Source: Hymenoscyphus infarciens
Taxonomy: Eukaryota; Ascomycota; Leotiomycetes; Helotiales; Helotiaceae
Length of the DNA: 64,000 nt
Assembly (NCBI GenBank): GCA_001414345.1
Contig: LLCB01000083.1
Location: 124,001-188,000, forward strand
Direction: 5' to 3'
Below, one piece after another: positions 12,002 to 22,023 of the stretch. Made by a program: the position numbers and the translations under genes. The notes beneath the pieces are model-generated. The model was not told the DNA's origin. It worked only from the letters and a program-made list of their open reading frames with translations, and did not search any database. Positions within the stretch are counted from its first letter, which is position 1. The number at the start of each line of letters is the position of its first letter.

Positions 12002-14500
12002 AGAGAGTAAAAGAAGAGTAAAGGTAGTAAAAAGTAACTAAAAAGTAGTAATAAAATTAAAGTATTATAGATAATTCTCCTAGTATCTATACCTAAAGTA
12101 TCTACTACTATATACTCTTACTTCTTATCTCTCTTCTTATTATACTTGTTATATATAATCTTAACCTTTTTAGTAGTATAAGAGAGTTAATTAGTAAGGG
12201 TTATTTAAGAGAGAGTATCTTCTCTCTTTCTCTTTAAATTAAGACTATTTATAGAAGTAATTATAGTAGCGGATATTATTTTACTTACTAGTGTATTTAT
12301 AGGTATAAGAGGAGTAGGTAAGAGCGAATTAGAGACCCTCTTATTAAGCTCTTAATTAAGTTTTAATTACTCTTTCTTATTAATTAATTCGAGCTTACCT
12401 TTAGTAATAGTAGTATTAATATCTATATATAATTAAGTATTAAGATCTCTTATAATTTACTCGTCTATATCTACCTATTATTATACTACCTTATCTACTC
12501 TCCCTAGTGTATTTAACTTAGTAGGTGCTATTAAGCTCTCCTTCTCCTTATCCTCTATAAGAGGCGATAGTAAGTATAAGCCTAGAGTTAATACTCCTTT
12601 ACTATTAGTATTCTCTTCTATATCTATATCTATATTCTTACTTCTTATATTACTTCTAGAACTATCTCTAGAATTATTATCTCTATTATCTTCCTCTTTT
12701 AAATAAGCGGCGACAATTATAGAGTAGTCTTCTAAGTAAGCGGTAATAATTATAAAGTAGTCTCTTAAGTATATAGTAATAATTATAAATATCTTTAAAA
12801 GATTGTCTAATTTTAAATTATCTATTAATATTATACTTACTCTAGTACTAGTACTATCCTCTAATAATAGTATAGGTCTAGTATCTCTCTCTCTATTCTA
12901 AGCGTTATCTTTAAGTATAATAAGCTCGTTGTTAAGTATCTTAATAAGCGCTAAGAGTTAAAGTAGAATTAGTAGCTCTTAAGTATTCTATAAAGATATA
13001 ATAGATTACCTCTTTTTAGAAGATTAGAGCTTATTATTAGTATAGTTATTAAATACTATATATACTTTATAGTACTTTTTGTTAATAAGACCTTTTAGTA
13101 AATTAAAGTATTATATAAGAGCTTATATATCGTCTACCTTTTTATAATCTATAGTACTTAATTACTCAGCTTTCCTCTTTCTAATAGTAACGTTTATAGC
13201 TAGAAAGACGTCTTCTACTTTATTAGTAAGAAGTAGTATATTAATAAGATCTTATCTACTAAGAGTAGGGATTATATAGTAGATATCCTCTAAGAGCTTA
13301 ATAGTAAACCTTTTAGCTTATATATTCTAGAGCACTGATTTAAAGTTAAATAGATCTTTAGAGTTACTAGTAAATAAGTAAGACACCTAAAACAGAAAGT
13401 TATTATTAATTTATACTCTAACTATCTCGCTATGTTATACTATAGAAGTATACGTAATCGTAAGAATACTTTTAGTAGTAGAGAAGTCCTTAGTACTTGT
13501 TATATATATATAGATATATAAAGCTACTTAAATATAGATTTTAGTAATAGAGATAGGCTTTAGCGCTCTATAAGTTAGAGAAAGAGCTAGAGAGCCTATA
13601 CTAATTAGTAGTATATATTAAATTTAAGAGTACTACTTACTTTTAGCCTTTTTCTTATTAGAGATAAATCCTTTCTTATATACTTTTGCTTTAATTGTTT
13701 TAGTCTTATTAAAAGCTTTTATAAAGAAGGTTTATCTAGCTCTAGCCTTTTCCTTCTAAATAGCTTACTCTTTAGCTATAGCTAATTTATTCTCCTTTTA
13801 CTTAATAATAAGAGTAGAGTAGTTAGTAGTAGAACGTTCTATAATAGCCTCTTACTTTCTCTTAGACTCTATAATTAACTATTATTTCTTCTCTTAGCTA
13901 TTAAAGCTTTATACTATAGCTTTTATAGAGTAGTTCTTTACTTTTTATAAACGGTTCTTAATCTTATTATTAAAGAGTAGTTTACCTAGCCTCTAAGGAA
14001 GTATAGATATGTGATTTTCTAGAGTACTTACTAGGTTTGCTAAGAAGTAATAAGAGTATACTTTAAGCTTTAAACCCTTAGAATAAGAAGCCTAGACTTC
14101 TAGGTATTTAGAAGACTAATATTAAGATATCTTAGCGTGTTTTTAGTATTATAAGATAGTAGATATAGAGCTTCTAAAAGTATAAGTAAAAGTAATAAAA
14201 TAAAAGTAGGAAAATTAAAGAACTATTCTACTTAAACTATATAACCTCTTATACCTCGCTTCTTACTTTTAGTACTATTTATAAAGCTCTAATATACTAT
14301 TCTAGTATATATTAAATAATTACTAGCTATATAGTATATTATTCTCTATAAAGGCTAGAACTTTATTTACTATTCTATAAGCATTTATAGGAGTAGACGT
14401 AAGTAAGGCTAGATTAAAGGATATTCTACTCTAAGTAACTACTTAGAGACTAGCTTAGAAACCTCTCTAAGAGACTAAGGAGGTTCTAAAGATAAGCGAT

Positions 14501-14768
14501 CAACGCTAAGCCTAATTTATAAATTATTTACTACTACTAACAAAAGTTAGTAATCTATATACTTGAAATAGCCTAAAAATATAATATTCTAAATTAATTC
14601 TTTTACTTTTAATTTAGATATAGAATAGTATTATTTATATCTATAAAGCTAACTAGAACTTAATAGATATAGAACTTATAATATTACGATTTTTTAAAGA
14701 TTTAAAAGTCTAAGATTACTAACTTTTATTAGTAGTAGTAAGTAATTTATAAATTAGGCTTAGTACTA
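14501..14768. mobile_element. Nested MITE-like inverted-repeat element
   Basis: Two arms of about 55 bp, both containing CTAAGCCTAATTTATAAATT and AAAAGTTAGTAATCT, face each other across a 268-bp segment inside the larger element. The arms differ mainly by C/T and G/A transitions, as RIP would cause. No reading frame is present. The exact ends and target duplication are unclear. Confidence 0.65.
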
Positions 14769-17319
14769 ATAGTTATAGTTAGTAGGTTTACTCTATTAAA
14801 ATCCCTCCCTAGGTACTTAGAGAATTATATACTTATAACTATACTTAAAACCTTATATAAATTACTTCTAAATTTAATTAAAAGTTAATAAATATGTCTA
14901 TTCCTTTCTAGAGTTATGTTAAGCCTTTTTTTACGTCTAAAATATATAAATTTTAGACTTAGAGCTTAGTCTATATTTAGTATAGGTTTATTCCTAGTTT
15001 AGTATATCTATTTACTTATTAATTATAAATAATAAAAGCAACGCTGCTAACTAACTCTCTACGCCTTTTATAGAAGGTAATATATACTTTCTTTGTTATA
15101 TTACTCTTTATTAACGTTATATTTACTCTAGCTAGTAAGTAATTATAATTATAGACTATTATAGAGTTTATAGTTAGTTAGTAGATTATGATACTATAAT
15201 CCTAGATATACTACTATAGCTAGAGATATATATTAAGTATAAGGTTACTAATATAAAAAGAAGAGATAGATTTAGAACCTTACTCTTTAAATAGATTTAA
15301 AGAAGTATCTTTTAGTAGATAACTTAGAATTAGAGTTGTTAGAGCGCTTTATAATAATAATAATATTTAATACTATCTATTAGTAAGAGAGCTTTATAAA
15401 GGAGAAGGCCTAATTCTAAGGATAAATTAGTAGCCTTTAGAGTAGATTAATTAAATATAAGTTTATCTACTAATATCTATTCTTAAATCTTCTTCTAAAT
15501 TATCTTCAACTAGTAAGATATACCTATTAGTTATATACTCTCTTAAATCCTTATCTAATCCTATTAAACTATTGTTATCTAACTCCTCTAATTCCTTGTC
15601 TAAGAAGTTGCTATTATATAGATAATCTAGTACTATGTTTGTTACTTAATCGCTTCTACCTTCGTTGTTAAAGTATATACTAAATTTATCTTAATTAGTC
15701 TCTCTAGCTTCTTTTAATTCTTAAGCTATCTTAGAGTATAGCTCCTACTTATATACTTCTTCTAGCTTACTTAAAAGGCTTAATTCTACTAAATTACTCT
15801 CTTAGATATACGCTAATAATTCTACTCTTAAATCTAAGTATACTATAGTATAAGTTTCTCTCTTTTTAGTATATATTATCTTATTAATTAATAGTATATA
15901 TCTATATACTAATAATTTTATTTTATACTACTCTAAAGTTATCTAGAGCAAATATATATTAATATTCTAATTCTTATATAATTCCTAAAGCTTAGTAAGC
16001 TTCTTAGTAAACACCTTAATACTATAATCGTCTACTAGATACTCTTTATTCTTAGGATAGTAAAAGTTAGTCTATAGTACTCTTAGTACTCTATACTCTT
16101 AATTAGTATTAATACGAATATAATAGTAATTTTATATATATATAAACGTTTAAACCTTCTTCTAAATAATTAGAATATATATATATAATATAGTGATTAT
16201 ATTAAAGAGGCTCTTTTTAGAAAATAACCTCTTTTTATAAATACTCTAGAAGTATATCTTCTACTTATTTAGAGACTCTTTTATAAGCTATCTCTACTAA
16301 GCCTTAATACGTTAGTTAGTTATAGAAGTACTAAACTAATATAGGTTTAAAAATTAGTATAGCTCTCTACTACTTTCTATAGCTTATTATTAATAAAGTA
16401 TATAGTAAGCGTCTACTACTATTAGAGATTTTAATCCTTGATCTAATTATATATAGTATAGTATCTTTCTAAGGCTACTTATAGTATTACTATATTACTA
16501 TAGAGTAAATACTACTATATTATTTAAGATATTATAATAGTTTTAAGAGATAAATTAAGTATAGGTATTAATACTAGTATATATCTTAATACTAACGAAC
16601 TTTAATTTATAATATCTATTAATACTCTATATAAAATTAGGCCTTAATATAATATACTTGTCTTATATATCTTTAATCTCTTATAACCTTTAAGTATACT
16701 CTTCTTTATTAACCTTCTAAAGTGTCTTTTAGATCTTATTTCTACTTTATCTTTTATCTCTATCTCTATTAATACTATAAGTATTTAAGTATATATAGAG
16801 AAACCTAAGACTAAAGCTTCTTATAGTACTAAAGTAGCTGTATTTGTAGATCTTATACTAAAGTATAGCTTCTAGCTTAATACGCTCTTTCTAGGTATAA
16901 AACTTCTTATGTTAAAGTCTTATATTCTATTATATCCTTTAAAGCCTCTAAAGCTTAATTATAAAGCTCTCCTAATTTAATATATATACTATACTTGAAT
17001 TAGATAATTCTACATCTTTGAAGAGATATATCACTCATATATATAAGGCTAGCGAGAGTACGCTATTAGCGTTCCTTTAAAGGTTCTATTCTATATTAAT
17101 TTAGAGCTTAAAAGTAGTATTAAAGACGTTGATATTATAATTACTTTTAAAGATATTGTATATCTCTTAAGTAGGAGTTCTTTTTAAGTATAACTCTTTT
17201 ATAAACACCTTATATAGCTCTAAATCGATAAATTAATATAACATATTTAGGCTCCTATTATATACTTAAAACTACTCTTTTTATACTTTCTACTATACTT
17301 AAAATTCTAGGATTATTAC

Positions 17320-17700
17320 ACTATAATACTACTACTAAGAATATCGTACTTTAATAGATATCTAAAGCCGCTACTAGAGCTTATTCTCTTCCTTCTTCTA
17401 TCGTCGTTAGTACTTGAATTTAAGAGAGGAGAGAGAGTATATATAGTAGTAGAATAGTACTTTTAAAGAAAGGAATAATATAAAGTAGTATTTAAAGAAA
17501 AAAGTAACTAATTTGATTTATCTTAAGAGGTTTTATTACTAAGAATATTACACTTTAATAGATACTTAGAGCTACTACTAGAGCTTATTCTCTTCCTTCT
17601 TCTATTATCGTTAGTACTTAAATTTAAAAGAAGAGAGGGAGTATATATAGTAGTAGAATAGCACTTTTAAAAGAAGGAATAATAGAGAGTAGTATATAGT
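17320..17700 (+). repeat. Two-copy tandem duplication, period about 203 bp
   Basis: The segment beginning with AAGAATATCGTACTTTAATA near 17337 recurs near 17540 as AAGAATATTACACTTTAATA. Both copies continue through GAGCTTATTCTCTTCCTTCT and GAGTATATATAGTAGTAGAA. Differences are mostly transitions, so the duplication predates at least part of the RIP. Confidence 0.7.
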
Positions 17701-17778
17701 ATTCAAAGGAAGGAGCGATATAAGAGAGTTAGTATATAAGATAAGTATACTTTTTAGCTTATAAAATAAATAATACTA

Positions 17779-17869
17779 ACTCTAATTAGGAAATTAGTAT
17801 ATAATCAAGAAAAGTGGCTAAAAGTGCTTAAATAATCTTAAATCAAGATTATTTAAGCTTTTAAAATAA
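17779..17869 (+). repeat. Direct repeat, right copy (candidate short LTR)
   Basis: This is the partner of 11912-12001. Its core CTTAAATAATCTTAAATCAA then GATTATTTAAG is itself palindromic. It is followed by GCTAA, matching the base string before the left copy. Confidence 0.4.
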
Positions 17870-18149
17870 GCTAATTACTTTAATATTAAGTAATCTAGAG
17901 TAATTAGCTTAAAAAAGGCCTAGTTTTAAGATATAATTTAAGAACTTATTATAGTAATAAAAGTCGATTTATATAGTCTTTTTATATTATATACATATAT
18001 CTCTTACTATAATATGTTTTAATTTAATATTTAATACCTTTTATAATTATCTCTTAATTTATATAACTTTTACGATTTACAATTTACGATTTACGATTTA
18101 CGATTTGCGATTTAGTCGATTCCGACTTTTTGGTATATCCAAGACGCCC

Positions 18150-19333
18150 TATCATCTAACTCCAGCCCCAAAAACACAAAAAACCATTCAACCCCTCAAT
18201 AATACGCCCGAAAACAAGCCCAAAAACGCCAAAGGAAAGCTTGGGAGAACTCTATTTGCCAAACAGACACAAATAACCTCTTAAAACAAGGATGAATAGC
18301 CCAAGATCACGGCTCGCCTATCGTGCATCAAAAGAATTTAAGAAAAATAAGCATGACCGCAGTCTTCCACGCCGCAATTACAGACCCCTGTTTTACGAAG
18401 CAACGAAAGAGAAGCCATGATAAACAACGAAAATTCACCAAAACGATTTGTGCGAACGATACATGTACACGTATGCGTCAACGCCCTTTCCGTTGGAGAG
18501 ATGTCAAAATTCCGATTCGTGGGTGGAGAAGATGTAGGATGTTCCACCCTCCCTCTTTTTCCATCAACACCAGCTCAATCCACCAAATCCACATCACAAA
18601 AGCTCGCTACACGTAATTCCAAAAACAGCGAATTAATCCGCTTGGAAATCGGGGAGAATTTCGCCCTTAGTTTACTCAAGTATTGTGACAAGACTTGCTG
18701 CTCGAACACAGGGAACTAACGTCTCGGTTGTTTGGAGAGTGAGCAGGTCGACGACTCCCCGTGATATAGACCACGCCTCTTCTAGTGGCATTGTAAAACG
18801 AGGTGAGATGGTAGGACTGACTCTCGAGTTACACGGGGTGGAGCAGATTTAAAGGTCTCGTCTCGTCTCATCCCTTCCCTCACTTAACCTCGAAGCTCCA
18901 AATCTGCCAAATCCCCAAATCAGAAATCAACACTCATCCTTGGGTTGAATTAAGAGCCTCAAGACAATGCGCAAAACACAGAAAAGGAGAGCAATTAAAG
19001 CAACAGACTTTTGTTCGCGCTCAAGCTTCTGATGAGAATATTTTGGAACCGTGATGACCTCGAAGACGACGCCAAGCGGAGGACACCAAAACTCCCCAGG
19101 GGACTCGAATATACCCAAGGCTCTTTGATGATGTTTTCTTCTCATTTAAATGAATAGGGGACGAATTGATTTAGTTCCCTTGATACGAGGTTACGTTTTT
19201 ATTTGGGGCCGGATCTTTTTGCTCTCCGTCCTATTAGTACCTCTGCTATTTGTAGGTAACCTACTTACAAATAGCGTTGTTTTTTATTCCGAGTATCATT
19301 GGTGGAAACAATAAGGAGCGGGGTAAACAAGTA
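18150..19333. other. Intergenic region, no recognised gene
   Basis: Composition is balanced and RIP-free. Reading frames of up to 100 codons (for example 18417-18719) overlap one another on both strands and show no family motif. Nothing functional is recognised. Confidence 0.35.
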
Positions 19334-19636
19334 AGAGGGCTTTGGCTAAATCGCCTAACCCTTTTAACTAAATCGCCTGACTCTAACCCAATTAGGCACT
19401 CTTATCACGCCCGTATAACACTAATTCTCTATTCTAAGGGATAGTAACCTAGTTTTTAAGGTTAGGGTTAGTTAGGGTTAGTTAGGGTTAGGGGTCGGGT
19501 GTAGGTTAGGGCTAGGGATAAGGGTTAGTGATATATGATTTTGTACTTTGGTAGTGTTCACGACTAGAAAATGTCCTAATTTGGTTAGATCAGGCGATTT
19601 AGTCAAAAGGGTCAGGGGATTTAGCAAAACTCAGTA
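19334..19636. mobile_element. MITE-like inverted-repeat element containing telomere-like repeats
   Basis: The left arm (about 19340-19396) contains GGCTAAATCGCCTAACCC then TTTTAACTAAATCGCCTGA and ends with CCAATTAGG. The right arm (about 19573-19632), read on the minus strand, contains TGCTAAATCCCCTGACCC then TTTTGACTAAATCGCCTGA and ends CCAAATTAGG. The roughly 55-bp arms enclose about 180 bp, including an array of TTAGGG and GTTAGGGTTA units. No transposase is present. A GTAA string occurs near both outer ends but is not a proven duplication. Confidence 0.75.
19459..19530 (+). repeat. Interstitial telomere-like TTAGGG repeats
   Basis: Irregular TTAGGG units, mostly arranged as GGGTTAGTTA decamers and followed by degenerate GGGTTAG/GGGATAAGGGTTAG copies, run 5'-to-3' on the + strand. 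TTAGGG is the telomere unit of most filamentous ascomycetes. Here it is internal, inside the inverted-repeat element. Confidence 0.8.
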
Positions 19637-20316
19637 AAAGGGGTGGTTGGTTGGGTGAGTGGGTGGTACCCCTCTTTTTCCTTGCATATGGGCGAATCAT
19701 ACTTATTGAGGCGTTTTCGCGTTGTAGTAATTGGTGCTTGAGATGGGCAGATAGGAAAGACGACGAGAGTGAAATTCAAGCGCGTCTAAAGTGGACCATG
19801 AAAATCGCATTTTAAAACAAATAACACTACATAGCCTTCGTTGCAGAAAACGCGTATTTGTATCTTTAAACAAAGTCTGGGCTCGGAAATCCTGGGCTGG
19901 TTGTAGGTTGGGTGAGGGAAGTTTGAGGTATAGAGAAGGGAGGAGCGAGCCTCGAGTGCTGCTCTTGGGTTGAGGGTTGAGGGTTGAGGGTAGGTGGGAA
20001 GGAGCGACCGCAAATCTAGTAGTGCTAGGTCTAAATAAGAGAAGGAACGACACGACTTTGAGGCTTCCGTTCCCCTCTCTCTGGTACCTTACCTTCCAGT
20101 CGCGACTGCCTCGTACAATACAAAAGTACTTCAACCCAAAGATTATGAAGTATCCTGCCTATAGACTTGCCTACTGGTCGACAAGGCCAACTTCTTACCA
20201 CGATTGAAGATTTGAAACTGGGATTGAAAACTTCTTTTTCTTCAATAAAAAAAATATATATATATATACATACATACAATCTAACCACCCACATCCCCCA
20301 ACTTCAAGGTTCATAC
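19637..20316. other. Intergenic region downstream of the thioesterase gene
   Basis: No supported gene. A short direct repeat of GGGTTGA units lies at about 19966-19992, and a TA/CATA-rich microsatellite at about 20249-20278. The overlapping short frames on both strands are not convincing. Confidence 0.35.
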
Positions 20317-22023
20317 TCAAGTCATCAAACCCCCCTTGCCCTGCGCATTCTCGGTATTTTTATTCAGGAAAAGCGATCGCCGACGTGCATCAAGGAACAT
20401 CATGAATTCAGCATAGGTCTCCGGCACGACTTTGATTTCGCGTTTGACTTCGAAGGTGTAATCTACCATCTGATTAGAATTCGATCCAAGGCAATAAAAG
20501 AAGAAGAAAATGCCGGAGAGAGAGAACATACTAAAAACCCCCGTCCCCTTAACCTCCCCATCATGATCCATACTCTTCACCTTACTATCCACCCGAATCT
20601 GCACCCTCGTCGTCCCCTCAGGACTCATCTTTAAATCTCGCAATCCTTTCCCCGTCTCACTTCCCTTGGTTCCCTCTTCAAGCAATGGAGAATCCGTGTA
20701 TGCTACTGTAGCTGTAAGATACAACACGGAGCCTACCGGGACGGGATTCTCGAAAGTCGAAGGGTCAAGAGCGATGAATGTAGGTCGGGTGTGAGACATA
20801 GAACTCGCACAAGTAAATGCCAATTCAAAAGTGGTTTTTAAGAGGAATCCACCGAAGATCATGAAGTTGTGACGATTACGACTTTTCCACACACACACAC
20901 ATTAGCTTTCCTTTGCGAATCCCCACACCCTCACCCCCCCTTTTTATCCTCTATCCGTTTTAAAAAATTTAGGGCGAACTTACTACTGAGGCTGCATAAT
21001 CTGCACGGTTTGAATCTGGGTACTCGCCATACTCAAGCAATTCCCCGGTTTCCTAGCATCAGTATTCGGATCATGCCAACTTAATTGTTGCAGCCAGAGG
21101 GCATGGATGAGATCTGATTCCTCATCGTTGGGAGTTTGTTTCCTCAAGGCAAGTTTTGAGGCTGCTTTTTTGAGGTTATAGTTTTTCTCTCCTTCGTTGA
21201 AGATACTCTTTTCTTCCTCCGTAGTAGGAGTGAGGGGGGAGATAAGGACTGGTTTTTTGGTGGTTGGGTCGAGGGAGACCTAATTTAGCTGATCAGTGTC
21301 AATCAAGGTTTTCGAGAGGAGGAGCAAGGGTACCATAGTAAAAGCACAAGTCAGCAAAATATCCTCCTCTTTCGTCCTCTCCCCTTCTTTCGGGGCTTTT
21401 GCTACTTGGAGGGAGATCTCCATACTACTTCTCCCCGTAGCAAACGTAACTCGTCCACTCAACTCCAAATCACAAATCTCACTCAAGGGACGCTTGAGCG
21501 TTATTCTGTCAACAGCAGCGGTAACAGTCATCACTGATTCCCCGGTGTGCTTGTAAGCTACTACTCCAGCGAGAGCATCGAGGTCCATGAATAATGTTCC
21601 AAGCCTGATGTGACCGGATGCATTGATATAAGAGTCCAGAAGCCATGGGTCTCTCGCCAACGGCAGTATCTTCATTTTCCGTCAGCCATCTCAAAATCAA
21701 CGAGGGAAATGGAAGGGTCATGTGATGTAACTCACAACACGATGATAGCTATCCCCCATAGTCTTCGGCGTCAAATCTCTAGTCGCCTTCGTCTGCGACC
21801 GATTGGCAGAGCTTGACGGAGAGTTCGGCCTTTCATTTTGCTGTGCTCGGAAGGCTTCGATGAAGGGTGTGCGCGTTCGCATTGCTGTGAGCTCTTGGTA
21901 GACGCCATCGGTGAGACATCGTGGGCAGGAGGAGAATTGTCGCGCTTGGGATACACGTATAGGTCGGATGGTACTTCGGATATTGGGTACGAGGCGTGGG
22001 AGACGCGAAAGTGGGTTGGACAT
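20317..22023 (-). CDS. Mitochondrial acyl-CoA thioesterase, ACOT9 type (double hot-dog)
   Basis: Exons 22023-21736, 21669-21334, 21279-20984 and 20881 to 20317 fit. ACOT9-type enzymes hydrolyse acyl-CoA to free fatty acid and CoA in mitochondria. The N-terminus MSNPLSRLPRLVPNIRSTIR with downstream RQFSSCPR is a typical presequence. The first hot-dog domain begins MGDSYHRV, spliced to ILPLARDPWLLDSYINASG, and contains RLGTLFMDLDALAGVVAYKH. The second begins YRNRHNFMIFGGFLLKTTFE, corresponding to the HNKIFGGFLMRKAYELA block of human ACOT9. The end is VPETYAEFMMFLDARRRS. A further short intron probably lies between about 20545 and 20480: the frame stays open, but the sequence there (GIFFFFYCLGS) is not family-like and the donor is unclear. 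An upstream in-frame ATG at 22062 is possible; 22023 has the better start context. Confidence 0.85.

Larger units (their letters stand above)
11335..18149. mobile_element. Large RIP-mutated TIR element, copy 1
   Basis: A 6815-bp AT-rich block has inverted ends and TA on both sides (11333-11334 and 18150-18151). The left end reads CGGCATCCTGAATGCACC then AAAAAGTCGG; the right end, on the minus strand, reads GGGCGTCTTGGATATACC then AAAAAGTCGG. Inside each TIR come tandem copies of the heptamer AAATCGT/AAATCGC. The interior almost lacks CpA and TpG and has no reading frame of useful length, as expected after heavy RIP. Gene-like composition returns immediately outside the TIRs. The same ends recur at 38200 and 44827. 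A TA duplication suggests a Tc1/mariner-type or related DNA transposon, but the length is unusual and probably reflects nested insertions. The superfamily is not proven. Confidence 0.85.

Noticed and set aside
18417..18719. 100-codon plus frame with Thr/Ser-rich product
   Set aside because: Overlapping frames on both strands are equally open, there is no motif and no codon bias.
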